Source: Bagarius yarrelli (taxonomy: Eukaryota > Chordata > Actinopteri > Siluriformes > Sisoridae). Taken from it: a DNA stretch of 64,000 bases. The translations under genes and the position numbers were made by a program. Under the pieces are notes generated by a model. It ran no database searches. It worked only from the letters and a program-made list of their open reading frames with translations, and was not told the DNA's origin. The stretch is taken from positions 2,725,354 to 2,789,353 of the forward strand of contig VCAZ01000042.1 of the NCBI GenBank assembly GCA_005784505.1, written 5' to 3'. Numbering within the stretch: position 1 is the stretch's first letter; each line of letters begins with the position of its first letter. Positions 11,090 to 22,116 of this stretch are shown here, piece by piece.

Positions 11090-11251
11090 ATTCTACTCAT
11101 CTGATCTCATTCCAGAGCCCAGGGTTCTAATCGTCTGATCTCATCCCTGGTTCTGTGATTATTCTTATCTGATTTTATTCCCAAATCCGGGATTCTACTT
11201 GTTGGATCTCATCCCCCATTCCAGGGATTCTTCTTGTCTGATCTCATCCCC
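11090..11251. repeat. Degenerate minisatellite of about 40-45 bp
   Basis: Four imperfect units, each holding a version of ATTCTACTCRTCTGATCTCA followed by a C-rich segment with CCAGGG or similar. It leads straight into the pentanucleotide array. Confidence 0.75.
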
Positions 11252-11331
11252 AGATCTCTTCTCTTCTCTTCTCTTCTCTTCTCTTCTCTTCTCTTCTCTT
11301 CTCTTCTCTTCTCTTCTCTTCTCTTCTCTTC
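11252..11331. repeat. (TCTTC)n pentanucleotide microsatellite
   Basis: About 15-16 uninterrupted units, followed by a pyrimidine-rich stretch to about 11640. Open frames across it are low-complexity artefacts. Confidence 0.95.
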
Positions 11332-12200
11332 GTGTTACTTCTGCTTTTTAATTATTCTCACCTTTTCTTTTCTCTTTTTGTCTCATCTTGTCTTTACTCT
11401 GTTCTTCTCTTGCCTCTTTTTCTCGTTTTTTTTTGTTCTATGTGTGTCCTTTGTTCTTTTCTCGTATCTTCTTGTTTTTTACCTTCTTTTCTGGTCTTGT
11501 CTCACCTCATCTCTGCTTTTTATTCTCTTTTACTCATTTCTGTTCTTGTCTCCTCATCTATTAATGTATTGTCTCTTATCTCTCTACTTGTCTTTTCTTA
11601 ATTGCTTTGGTTTTTTTTATCTCACCTCTTTCTCCCCCTTCTCTCCTCTTGTCCCTGATGCTTGTGAATTTGAAACAGAGCAACGCCTCATTAGTGGAAT
11701 TCGAGCTGCTCCTTCTCACCGTATTTCTCACTCTTAAGTCTTTAATCTTTCCACTTTCCCAGACTTTTGGTGAGGAGTGTGTTTTAAAGTGTCAGTAAGG
11801 GATGAACCAGACGACCAATTAGCAGCTTGGATTTAACAGCTGAAAGAAAAGAAACACTTTAGTTGGATGAAGCTTAGTTGAACTTCATCACACCATCAGG
11901 ATCCCCACACGCTAATCAGGCTAATCACAGACATTAGGCAGCTCGCAATCCGAACAGTTTAACCAGCAGTCAGTGAGCGTTTGATGAATCGTTTGAATGT
12001 GTTGGATAATGAAAGTCGCGCTCTTGGTGTGTGAGTCAGAGGCTAAAAACAGGATTAGTGTGAGCCGTCGCGGCGCTTCGTCTCCAAAGGAACAGCAAGT
12101 GAATTAACAGCTTTTCGCGAGTGAATTCTCACCGGGACATGGAAAAGATTCAATAAAACCTTCTGAGTTGAATTTGACGTGTGCTGCAGTGTTGTATCAT

Positions 12201-12204
<4 letters not shown>
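11332..12204. other. Pyrimidine-rich stretch, then unassigned DNA
   Basis: To about 11640 the plus strand is dominated by T and C with frequent TCTT motifs, decayed from the array before it. From 11641 on no feature was recognised. Confidence 0.5.
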
Positions 12205-12255
<51 letters not shown>

Positions 12256-12382
12256 CTTTCTGTCTTCTGCACTTTCTCTTTGTTGCTCTTAGTGTCATTT
12301 TCTCTCTGTGTGTCTGGCTTACTGTCTGTCTGTCTTCCTTTCTCTTCCTTTTTTCTCTCTATGTCTGTCTCTTTCTCACTTT

Positions 12383-12477
<95 letters not shown>

Positions 12478-12530
12478 TGTCTCTATCTGTCTTTGTTTGT
12501 CTGTCTCTCTTTTTCTCTCTCTCGCTAAAA
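12205..12530. repeat. (CT)n microsatellite cluster
   Basis: Three pure CT blocks (about 12202-12250, 12390-12424, 12431-12473) with pyrimidine-rich spacers. The open frames on both strands here are translation artefacts of the dinucleotide repeat. Confidence 0.95.
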
Positions 12531-12998
12531 CGATTAGTGGACCTCAATAATTAAAGTTGTTGATAAATATTTTCGACGTTGGTTTGATATCATGTTGTAA
12601 AGGAATTGACGCTTAAGTTGACTTCAGTTGACTCTCGTGGAGTTTTATTATTAATATAGCAACAACTAATTAAATAAAATCGAAACCATATAAAAATGTA
12701 GCAATGTAATTAACATTTTCCAAAATATCTTGTTTTATTTATTAGTAAGAATGTTTTTAACAAATATCTGCAATTTGACTGCAACAAATCACCTAAAAAC
12801 AATGCAACACATTTATTTATTCTTATTTTTTAATAAAATCTGAAAAAAACAAACGAGCTGAACTGATTATTAAACCCATGTGATCTGAAGCTCGTCTTTA
12901 ACTGCAGCTTTAAAGTGATTTCCTTTCACACACTCGCTGATTAAAACCTCTTTAAATCAAACACACTCATTATCTCAGTTTGTGTACATCATCATGAC
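12531..12998. other. AT-rich intronic DNA before the first NELL1 exon of the window
   Basis: No feature recognised. It ends at the (TG)n tract that lies 37-57 bases before the exon A splice acceptor. Confidence 0.5.
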
Positions 12999-13019
12999 TG
13001 TGTGTGTGTGTGTGTGTGT
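12999..13019 (+). repeat. (TG)n tract upstream of the exon A splice acceptor
   Basis: About ten TG units. A conventional pyrimidine-rich segment (TTTCACTCTTCAG, TTTTCCTGCTTAG) lies between it and the exon, so this acceptor does not depend on the repeat. Confidence 0.9.
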
Positions 13020-13056
13020 TTGAGTTTCACTCTTCAGTTTGTGTTTTCCTGCTTAG

Positions 13057-13182
13057 ATCTGGACGAGTGCTCCACACACACACACTTCTGCCAGGACAAC
13101 ACACGCTGTGTTAATTTACCTGGAGGACATCAGTGCGAGTGCCTACCAGGATTCGTCAGAGTGGACGATTTCTCCTGCACTG
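13057..13182 (+). CDS. nell1: NELL1 exon A: calcium-type EGF module
   Basis: NELL proteins are secreted, multimodular glycoproteins with EGF and von Willebrand factor C modules; NELL1 is linked to osteogenic and growth signalling. This 126-base, phase 1-1 exon follows a TTTTCCTGCTTAG acceptor and ends at a GT donor. It encodes one EGF module beginning DLDEC, with six cysteines (module residues 5, 12, 18, 27, 29, 41), and ends VRVDDFSCT, which I recall as NELL1 rather than NELL2. The DxDEC start and CVN fit calcium-binding EGF, but the aromatic residue usual before the fifth cysteine is His. The first loop, CSTHTHFC, is encoded by a CA run. The preceding EGF exon was not found in the 13 kb upstream. 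Confidence 0.95.
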
Positions 13183-13186
13183 GTTA

Positions 13187-13187
<1 letters not shown>

Positions 13188-13217
<30 letters not shown>
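13188..13217 (+). repeat. (AC)n tract at the exon A splice donor
   Basis: Begins five bases after the GT of the intron and runs for about 15 units. The matching acceptor at 20150 has an ordinary pyrimidine tract and no GT repeat. Confidence 0.95.
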
Positions 13218-13219
<2 letters not shown>

Positions 13220-13257
13220 GAAAACTTCTCCAAAGCACACACAAACAAAACATAACT

Positions 13258-13415
13258 ACATTTTTACATTTAAAGAATTTGGCAGACACAACTGAGCAAT
13301 TAGGGGTTAAGGGCCTTGCTCAGGGGCCCACAGTGGTGGCTTAATGGTGCTGGGAATGGAACCTAGTTCTTTCTGGTATCAGTTTAACACCTTAACCACT
13401 AAGCCACCACTTTCC
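13258..13415 (-). mobile_element. tRNA-derived SINE, minus strand
   Basis: On the minus strand: GTGGCTTAGTGGTTAAGGTG (A box), a diverged B box, GGTTCCATTCCCAGCACCAT, GGGCCCCTGAGCAAGGCCCT, then a TGCCAAATTC tail. A well preserved copy in intron A-B. Confidence 0.85.
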
Positions 13416-13480
13416 CAAAACTACACGCGCACACACACATAAAAACAAACAAACAGCACACAGAACTACACAAAGCTACT

Positions 13481-13481
<1 letters not shown>

Positions 13482-13515
<34 letters not shown>
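13482..13515. repeat. (CA)n microsatellite
   Basis: About 16 CA units in intron A-B, a second CA block downstream of the donor-proximal one. Confidence 0.95.
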
Positions 13516-13517
<2 letters not shown>

Positions 13518-14039
13518 TGTTATCTGACTGAGTCGATGATAAATAAGAGAGTAAATGAAGGTAATTAGATGAATAAAAAGTATCACACACATCTGTACTT
13601 TATTTATTTTTTAATTAATTTTCATGTGTTGTCTCTTTGCTAGTACATCTAATTTTATTTCTGTTATTTATTAGAACTAATAAAAAAAAATCTATACATT
13701 TTTCTTTTTTTTTTTTCTCTTCACTTTAGTATAATTTGACTGGAATTAATTCTCTGTGCCGTCAGTGATCTCCGTCTGATCAATTAATTCATTTATTGAT
13801 TTTATTTGGGTTTCTAAATGTGATCAATCCCATTTCTCGGTAGCTGATTTATTCTCTGTCTGATTATTTTCTTCATTTCATATTTTTGTTCTATTATTAA
13901 GGTAATTTTTGTAAATGTTATTCCTAAAGGTTAGGAAGGAAACGTCTGTCGTAGCTGAGTAGCAGAATCACAGGAGGGAAGTGTGCTAATGAACCGGTCT
14001 GCTAAACGAACCAGGAATAAATTAAACACGTTCATTTAT
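13516..14039. other. Intron A-B, unassigned AT-rich DNA
   Basis: No feature recognised on either strand. Confidence 0.5.
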
Positions 14040-14392
14040 TTATCTTCATTACCCGCTTATTCCTTTATTGGGGGTCACGGGATCTATTCCACGGGAGTCT
14101 ATTCCAGCCGTCTCTGAAAGGGTGAAAGGCAGGAGGGGGGCACCCTGGACAGGTCGCAGTCCATCACAGGGCAACACACACTCACACTCACTCCTATGGG
14201 CAATTTAGAATCACCAATCAATCTAATATTCCTTTTTTTCGGACTGTGGAAGGAAACCGGAGAACCCGGAGTAAACCCACGCAAGCACAGGGACACCATG
14301 CAAACTCCACACAGAAAAGCCCCAGCGCAAAATCGAACCCAAGACCTTTTGCTGTAAGGCAACAGTGCTAACCATTAAGTCATCTTGCTGCT
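14040..14392 (-). repeat. Dispersed LINE 3'-end-type repeat, copy 1
   Basis: Ordered motifs ACCCGCTTATTCC, GGGGTCACGGG, CACCCTGGACAGGTCGC, CAATTTAGAATCACC, GGACTGTGGAAGGAAACCGG, AACATGCAAACTC-like and AACCATTAAG. The reverse complement is the copy at 22117-22400. I believe this family is a LINE (RTE-type) 3' region, but no RT coding is present. Confidence 0.8.
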
Positions 14393-14464
14393 AAATTAAA
14401 CACAGATTATAGAAATAAATAAATATATTAACAACTTCTCCTCTGTTAATGATACATGAAATAA

Positions 14465-14712
14465 AACATCCATCCATCTATTGTCTATAGCTGTTTATTC
14501 CTAATCAGGGTCACAGGGAGCTGCTGGAGTTTATAACTATCATTGGGTAAAAGGCAGGGGTCACCCTGGACAGGTCACCAGTCCAACACAGGGACACATA
14601 CAGACAATCTCTGCACACAGTCCCACACACACTCACTCCTATTAATATACAAACCTGAGACCCTCTTTTTGTGAGGCAACAATGTTAAACACCAAGCCAA
14701 CGAGTTGCCCCA
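14465..14712 (-). repeat. Dispersed LINE 3'-end-type repeat, copy 2 (shorter)
   Basis: CATCCATCTATTGTCTATAG, GGTCACAGGGAGCTGCTGG, GTCACCCTGGACAGGTCACC and CACACTCACTCC follow the order of copy 1, but the middle GGAAACCGGAG block is missing, so it carries an internal deletion. Confidence 0.75.
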
Positions 14713-14825
14713 CCAATACAACAGTGTGCAATAAAATACTAAACATAGCAGAAAGCAGGAAAGGACACAGACAGTAAAACTGTGCAGGATGGATTGGCAG
14801 GACAGAGAAAAAAACACAAGGAAAC

Positions 14826-15340
14826 CCTGTTCAGACTATACAATATTCGGTCGGTTATGACAGTCGCTGTGTCAGATTATGCGGTTTTGACTGGATAAAA
14901 TCTTGTCATGTCGTGAGTACCAAACATACCAGACTACATGTTCCATTCCAAATAATCATGTTGTGTGATGTGACCAGCAGGGTTGCCAGTTCGGATTGAA
15001 AAAAAAAAATCCAACGATAGAGTAAATCTCCACCAGTTGTATTAAGTAGCAGCCCAGATTTCTCAACCTATCAAATGCATTTTTTTTTTGTGTGATGTGA
15101 TCAAAAGTAGCCTGATTGGACCAGAACCCTCTCACTATGGCAACACTGATCACCAGGGGGCTCATCTACCTCCAGGGTGGGGTTTAGTGCTCGTGCATGT
15201 GCCCTCGTTTGTCCTGCTCTATGACACCCTACACAAGATGAAACAATTGAATCTTGTGTCCTGATGCTCATCGTAGTTTAATAATCGCCACAACATCCTA
15301 CGTCAAGCAAATCCTGACGAATTTGTATAGTCTGACCAGG
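14826..15340. mobile_element. Non-autonomous DNA element with 18-bp terminal inverted repeats (MITE-like)
   Basis: The left end (14826-14843) CCTGTTCAGACTATACAA is matched by the reverse complement of the right end (15323-15340), with 17 of 18 positions the same. Further inward, similarity continues weakly (TATTCGGTC against ATTCGTCAG). The 515-base body has no transposase. If the true ends are CAG...CTG the element would be hAT-like, but the 8-base flanks I read (ACCCTGTT-type and ACCAGGAC) are not a clear target duplication. Confidence 0.7.
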
Positions 15341-17129
15341 ACTTGGCTTCGAGCACCGCAGACATCAGACATCAAGTTTACGTAGCAGCTCACAGAACCA
15401 ACGCTAAACCCAGCAGCTCTTCCACTAATCATCCATTTTATCCGGTCTTTAGGAGACTCTTATGGACCTTTTTTTTTTATTTACCCCAACTCCACAGTCA
15501 CTAATCTCTCAAGTTATCATCTTCTCTTCTGAAAAGGTTTGCAGTTCATTAGTTCATCATTTTGATATATTTGGTCAGACAGTATTTAAAGTAGTTGTGT
15601 TCTTTACACATTCAAATGTCACCCTGATATTTATTCCACAGTCATTCTATTCTTTCACAATAATATCAAACCGCTGAGGGCGAGCGACTGTAAGTCAGGG
15701 CGAGAAGACAATATTCAGGAATGTTTCCTGAGATGCACGACAGGAGCAGTGTTAGTTACAGCTTCCAATTTTTAGCCTTTGATGTTTTAGTATTCCATTT
15801 TCCTGGAAAGCCTGGAGTGAAAGTTTCTTTAAGAGTGACTCAAACAGGGAAAGAAAACACACAAAAAAACATTTGCACCAGATCTCCCAGGAAATCATTG
15901 GAGCCGCCATGTTATTGCCTTCAAGATCAAGCGTGGTCCTGTTACAGCGGGTTTGTCTACACTTTCGTGCAACTCCGGTGTGGTCCAGTGAACTGAATAA
16001 TGAGATCTTCCTCCACAATAAAGGAAAGAAGAGAAGAAAGACACAAAGAGTCATGCGGCATTCTTTTTCTGAAATAAAGGGCATAGAGGTGCTTTCCGAA
16101 CGAGAAAGCTTACAACCGCAGCTCAGGTCTAGACGTCGAGTTGTAAAAGCGAAGCATTTTTCTTTACTTTAGAAAGCTCTCGGGACTCCCGAACATTCCC
16201 GACGTAATAAGGTCAGTTCAGCTAGTGTGAAACCAAAACGGCGGTGCGACACTGTCTTCGCTCCACAGGGAGAATCTTTTAGTGCATTGTGCTGCTGCTG
16301 AACATTCCCGGATGACATCATCTCCCTCCAATTTATTCCTACTCTTTGTTTTCTCTCTCCATTTCCACATGCAATCATTATTCTTCAGTGGAGCGCAGTT
16401 AGATAATACTTTAATATGAGGTGCAGAAGCTTGGGCAAGACCACAAGAATTTTTCCAAAATTTTACCAGCAGAGGTAGTCAGCATCTTCTGTCCTATCGT
16501 TGCTTTACTGTTTGGTCGGTTGACCGGTTGGTAATTTCACTGTTGTCTTCCTTACTATCTTTCTCCTCTGTTGTCTTATCTTTCTTATTGTTTCCTTTAC
16601 AGACTTCTCAGAATGAAATCTAAATGAAAACCCAAGTCGAATTATCTAAAATGTGACTACAGTCATCAGAGACTGGAAGTTTGATTATCCTCTTCAGCTC
16701 AGAACCGCTGCTGTTTATCATCAATGTCAAGCGTAGGGTTCCCAAAGAGCTCATAACACCTGAAAAATTTTGAATGTGAGTTTTTAGGCAAAGTACCGGC
16801 TTTTCCGTCGGTTGTATTCTTTAGTGGTGTATTAAAGGCAGAACACTGGAGTCTTATCATTGACAACAGGCATAGCAAGCACAGGTCTAATCATCCGTGT
16901 CGGTTCTTGCTGATTTTCTCAAATTAAGCAGTCCGATCTGTAATAAAGCCTTATTAATTCATTAATTATAAAGGAATTCGTTAGTTTGGATTAAACTGAC
17001 TTTTGTGTCTGAACAACATATACAGAAATATAAAGTCTTTGAGGAAACAGTGTCCTTGGGGGAGTTTACCTAAAATAAATTACATTTGTTACCTGGATCC
17101 TGTGATGCTGACAGACACTAAATTTCCTG
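15341..17129. other. Intron A-B, unassigned
   Basis: No exon or known repeat recognised. The overlapping open frames at 15720-16170 on both strands have no domain signature. Confidence 0.45.
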
Positions 17130-17490
17130 TAGCAAATTCGATAGAAGCAGAAATGAGGAGGGGAAAGAGGAAGAAAAGGGGTAGAAGAATAAAGCAAGAA
17201 GAGAAGAAGGAGAATGAAGCATAAGGAGATGTAGGAAAATATCAGATGGAAGAAGAGGCAAAGAACAGGAGGAAAAATTGAGGATTGGAGGGGAAGAAGG
17301 AAAAGGATCAGGGAAAGAAAATAAGAAGGAAAAATGTCAAGGAGAAGATGGAAGGGGTGGTGGGGAGAGAAGGAAGATAAGGAGGAGTAAAAAATGAATG
17401 AGTGATGAAAGAGGAAGCAGAGAAGAAGAGAGATGAGGAGTTGGAAAAAAAAGAAGAGAAAGAGATTAAGAAAGAGATTGAGAAAGAGGG
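17130..17490 (+). repeat. Polypurine tract of about 350 bp
   Basis: The plus strand is almost wholly A and G (GGAAGAAAAGG-type sequence) without a strict unit. Charged low-complexity frames across it are artefacts. Such tracts can form triplex DNA. Confidence 0.85.
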
Positions 17491-18004
17491 TTTTTTTTAT
17501 TCATTATTTTTGTTGATTCTCCATGAGGAGTATCTGTTTCTTTATTTCTTACTATATTTGATACAAATTGGATCTCATCACATCAGACAGATGATGGAAG
17601 AGTTTAGCGAAGAAGACTGAGGAACTTACGTTTACACAGGATCACAAACAGATCATTGATATTTCTTGAGTTTACCGAATTACTGACTTATTATTGTAAG
17701 TTTGAAGTGCTTCTTCTTTCACGGGTGCCAATATATATAAACCCTTTGTTTGAAGTGAATTTAATCTCAAATGGCTCACTTCTTCTCCTCCTATATCAGG
17801 CTTTCGTCAGTCTGCATTTTCTACTTCTTAAAGGAAAAAAACAAAGCAGCGTCCTTAATCCATTGTCCTCCACATCCTCATCCATCAAATCCCCGACACT
17901 GGAGACTTACTGCCATAGGTAACAAAAAAGTCTCCAAAGTCACTGTGTGCTTGAGAGGGTTTATACATTTATGAAGCATTGAAGATTTTTTTTCTTTATT
18001 AAAC
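17491..18004. other. Intron A-B, unassigned
   Basis: No feature recognised. Confidence 0.45.
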
Positions 18005-18392
18005 TCCAGTTAAAGTTAAAACTCCAAACTCCAGACCTCAAACTCCAGACTCCAAACTCTGGAGCTTAATTCTGGAGCTTAAGCACTAGACATCGAACTT
18101 TAAACTTTAAACCCCCGACACTAAACCTCAGAGCCCAAGCACCAAAACTCCAAACACTAAACATCAAACACAAAACTCCCAACCCCAAACTCCAGAGTGG
18201 CCAGTTTTCAAACTTCAGACCTCAATTTTAAAACTTTAAACACCAAACCTATCTTAAGCACCGGAACCTCCAAGTCCTCACAGTCCAAGCACCAAAATCC
18301 AAAACCCAAACACCAAACCCCAAACTCCAGAGACAAGTTAGAAAACCCTAAACTCCAAAGCCTAAGCCCCAAACTCCCAAACGTCCGCAGCA
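18005..18392. repeat. Degenerate AAACTCC-type minisatellite
   Basis: Many variants of CCAAACTCC, CAGACCTC and AAGCACC follow one another with units of about 7-12 bases and strong G-poor strand bias. There is no fixed period. It ends just before the DIRS remnant. Confidence 0.75.
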
Positions 18393-18444
18393 TTGCCTGA
18401 GCAAAAAATTCCTAAGAGCAATTCTTTTCTTAGTTAAGGGCATT

Positions 18445-19855
18445 TTACGGCAAGAAACGTGATTTATCATGGCTTCTCGGCCGTGTGTTTCTGGGTGCGG
18501 TCGATCTATCGCGTTCCATGACCGGCACGATTGCTTTTTGTTGTGTTTGGGTTATTCCCACACAAAAAATGCTTTCATGCATGGGACGTGCCCCTCTTGT
18601 GAGGCACTGGCCACGGGCACATTGCATGCTCAGCTGGAGGTTGTTGCCCAGCAAAAATCTCCAGCCAGTTCTGCCACTCATAACTCGGTTTCTCCTGCCT
18701 CTGGGCCTATGGGGTGGCAACACCGCCAGGCCAGTCCCTGCGTGCACCCTATTCCTCCTCAGCTTTGTGCCTGCCAGTCGGGACACAGCGTCTGAGAGTG
18801 GGCTCGAGTCTGTTGGTTCCTTTTTTTCCGGAGGTACACAAGGAGCTGACAAAATCATGGAAATCGACGTTTTCGGCCAGATCCCGATACCCCGGCTTCT
18901 CGGCTCTCCCTCAAGAGGGGACCAGCGAGGCGGTATGAGGACGTTCCTCAGGTGGAGCCGGCTATCGCGGTGCACTTGTGCCCGCAGACAACCGTCACCT
19001 GTAGGGGTCACCCTAGAATCCCATCCAGGGCGTGTAAGACTCTCACATTGTCCTGAGACCTAGGCCGGGCTATGTGCCCAAGGTACCCACCACTTCCTTT
19101 CGGGACCAGGTGGTGACCTTGCAAGCTATTCCCGACCTGCCTTTGTTGTGTCCGGTACAGGCCCTGAGGGCGTACCTGGACTGCACACAGTGCTTTAGAT
19201 GCTCTGATCAGCTCTAAACAAACAAAGGATCCCCTACTGGATAGTGGAAGCAATCCTTGAGGCCTACCAGACCAGGGGTCTACCCTGCACCCTGGGGTAA
19301 AGGCTCACTCCACCAGGGGGGGTTGTCACCACATCAGCCCTGGCGAATGGGGCTTCACTAGTGGACATATGTAGAGCTGCAGTTTGGATTACTCCTAATA
19401 CATTCGCTAGGTTCTACAACCTACAGATGAAACCTATGTCTTCCAGAGTCTTGTGCGGTGCCCTAGTCTCTGGGGACGGGCAGGGTGTAGTGCTTGCCAT
19501 CGGCGCGTCTCCCCTTAAGGGTAGGATTGCTCCACTTGGGTCCTGCATGGGTCCATTCCTGACCCAGGACCGCCCCTTATCTTTCCATCAAGCTGCCCCC
19601 CCCCCCTCCGGTACAGTGTTCCCCTCTCCCTGGAAGCATTCTAGGTCTTGGGTACCTGGGTCTGGTCGTCTCCCCCTGGTGCGGAGCTCACCCTGGGGCT
19701 TTCCCTAGGTAGTTGTTGGGCTGACAGCACTTGAATTCCAGCGTGATATATACATATATAAGGTGAGTGTAATGAAAAAACCTAACACTGTGGATTTTGC
19801 CTACGTTAGCCCTCCCCCTTATGGGAACGAGGGTTACCATACGTAACCGAGACAT
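18445..19855 (+). mobile_element. DIRS-type retrotransposon remnant: gag joined to the end of the tyrosine recombinase
   Basis: Starts with a gag-like ORF holding a cysteine-histidine region (CVSGCGRSIAFHDRHDCFL, then CPSCEAL) and ELTKSWKSTFSARSRYPGF. From about 19078 the reading changes to the tyrosine recombinase C-terminus: KVPTTSFRDQVV, LLCPVQALRAYLD, KAHSTRG (19300-19320) and TPNTFARFYNL (about 19393-19420). His, Arg and the Tyr nucleophile (Tyr at 19415-19417) are visible, but a 7-G run at 19316-19322 puts them in different frames. The whole reverse transcriptase/RNase H region is missing. GGAACGAGGGTTACCATACG near 19826 looks like the DIRS terminal repeat. Confidence 0.85.
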
Positions 19856-20150
19856 TTTCATTCATTTTCTCTCCATATCAAACTTCCACCTCTCAAGGTT
19901 TTCCTCTAACTGCTCCATGCAGATCAGCTCATAAATCACTACACTATTATTGAAGGTGTCAGGTCAGCAATTCTGGCAGCCTGTGGTCCAGATTGTCTGC
20001 ACAATCAATCAATTACTCACTTATTTTATTTTAATTAAATCTTGATATAAAGTTGTTGTTGAGGTAAAAGTGGAATAAAGTGGACTTTTGAAAAAACCCA
20101 AAGACACAACAGCATCACTGTTCTCCCTACTGTCTTTCTTCTTCTTTTAG

Positions 20151-20273
20151 AGCGTGACGAGTGTGTGGACAGTCAGAGCGTGTGTGATGAGAACGCTGTC
20201 TGCACCAGCTCCGTTCACGGTCACTTGTGCAACTGTAAGCCAGGATTTATTGGTAACGGCACCATCTGCACAG
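20151..20273 (+). CDS. nell1: NELL1 exon B: EGF module
   Basis: A 123-base phase 1-1 exon after a strong pyrimidine tract (TTTCTTCTTCTTTTAG) and before GTATAG. It continues exon A through the shared codon (G|AG = Glu) to give ERDEC. Six cysteines at module residues 5, 12, 18, 27, 29 and 40 form one EGF module ending GFIGNGTIC, again the NELL1 form as I recall it. The D/N expected two residues after the third cysteine for calcium binding is Ser, so calcium affinity may be reduced. 41 codons, the length expected for this exon in the family. Confidence 0.95.
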
Positions 20274-20283
20274 GTATAGCAAA

Positions 20284-20308
20284 CGCACACACACACACAC
20301 ACACACAT
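20284..20308 (+). repeat. (AC)n tract at the exon B splice donor
   Basis: Begins about ten bases into intron B-C and runs for about 11 units. The downstream acceptor (24465) has a T-rich tract rather than GT repeats. Confidence 0.95.
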
Positions 20309-20595
20309 CAAATAGCTTACTTATTTTGTGTAAAATGTTAATTCATAAAAAATGATTTTTTATTACATTGTGAGACCTGGCCTTGTGTACTGCTGCTCTG
20401 ACTTTGATGTGTGGGTTGGGGAGGGAGGTGTAAATCTAAAACAGGGAATTGGGCGGGTTGTGACCCAGTTAAAGATGCACAAGTGTTTAGGGGTTTCCCA
20501 GGGTTTTTTTTAGACTTCTCTATTTGGTTGGTGTGGCTGCACTGAAGTTCACACGAGTTCAGTCCTTAACAAAAGACCTATGACATTTTATTAGC

Positions 20596-20627
<32 letters not shown>

Positions 20628-22116
20628 AAGTGTGTGTGTGAAATACACTATAAACATAGCAGCTGTCGTGTTTGTGTGTGATTTATGGCCGAATCAACAG
20701 TTAAGTGTTTCCTGAGACACTGTGTGTTTTCTCACGACACGCCGCTCTTCATACTGTCATTTTTCAGTGATAAATCTCTCTGTTCCCCAGTCACAACTTC
20801 AGAACCGTGTCTCTAATAGACACCATGAGATCCTACATAGACTACAACATTTTCTTCCAAACTAATTTTAATTAAAGTTCACTTCATAACAAACTAAAAA
20901 TTAAATAGGTAAAAATAAACTAATTGATCACTGATGCTAATTAATACGCATTTAATGATAATCAATAACTAATAATACTACTGATTTTTAGATAGAAGCA
21001 TTAATACTATTAACTGACATTATTAAAATTAGAGCTGTGCTGATCTGATACTCAGTAGTGGTAGTAGCTGATACTGCCCCAAGTGACTGGTATTGTAGGA
21101 GTTGGGGAATTATAATCTGATCAGGTAACGGTACTAATTCCAGATTAACGTCAAAATACTGGAAACGCCCTATTTCTCTCCTGAATTTTTTGATTTATCT
21201 CTGTTTCCTTTCAGGCTGTTGAGTGTTTGTATATGTTACACAATAAACTACGGACTGGTGGGTGTCCACTCACACTTCACACCACACTTATGCTGAGCAT
21301 ATAATCACACGCCGTTGTTTAACGCGTATCTCAGGAGTCGTTTAGGATCATGTGACCTTGTGATTCGTAAAACATTACATCACTGTCACAAAATTAAATA
21401 AAGAAATTAAACAGAATGAAGGATAGTTCTTGTCGAGGCTTTATGCTGTTGATCAGATGATCACGTTCTAGCCGTATTACTCGCATACTGCCACTGTGGG
21501 GCCCCTAAGCAAGGCCCTTAACCCTATATGCTCCAAGCACCCGACCACAAACTCAAGCTGAAATATGTGAAGAAAAAGTTTGAGCGAACTGTAATATAAT
21601 GTGCGGCGATACTAAAGGAGTAAGTGGTGATTCAGATGAACTGAAGGTTATGATTTTAAGTCCACCAAGCTTCCTTCCTTCCAAGGCCCTTAACCCCTTA
21701 AATGTTTAATTGTGTTAATGTGATAATAGTAAGGACGACCAAATGCTGTTAGAGGAGCAGTCCTTCTCTGTAGAACTTCCCAGAATGTCCCGTACATCCT
21801 TATCTTCATTCTTCGCCCTTCCCTCCATTCCATTCAAAATTTCGCTCTGTCGCTCCTGCAGTCGTTCATCACACATCGATTTAATCAGAGAGAGAAAGAG
21901 AGTGACAGAGATCAGATACGCCGACTAATGTGTTTTCATTTCCTGCTGAATGAATAGGCTTTAAACCGAGGAGGAAAAATAACCACACACACACACACAC
22001 ACGCACACTTTTCAGTCTGTCTCTGCCCCTTTTTCTGTTTAGTCAAAGTATAAAACCAAAAATGTATTCAGTTTGCTTATAAATACTGGCACCATCTTTA
22101 CCGAATTACTTTATAA
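20309..22116. other. Intron B-C, mostly unassigned
   Basis: Holds (TG)n at about 20600-20628, SINE scraps at about 21484-21550 (GGGGCCCCTAAGCAAGGCCC) and 21655-21705, and a CA run at about 21985-22002. Nothing else recognised. Confidence 0.5.

Noticed and set aside
11234..11737. 167-codon Leu/Ser/Phe-rich open frame that resembles a membrane protein
   Set aside because: It is translation of (TCTTC)n and pyrimidine-rich DNA; two other frames are also open.
12168..12554. Ser-Leu repeat open frame and Arg-Glu repeat frame on the opposite strand
   Set aside because: Pure (CT)n translated in all frames.
1..13056. The missing upstream EGF exon of NELL1
   Set aside because: I looked for a 40-codon phase 1-1 exon with EGF cysteine spacing and splice sites before 13057 and found none that I could support.
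18445..19063. Overlapping 188- and 192-codon frames as a possible new gene
   Set aside because: The cysteine-histidine and ELTKSW patterns identify the region as DIRS gag; the minus frame is a shadow.
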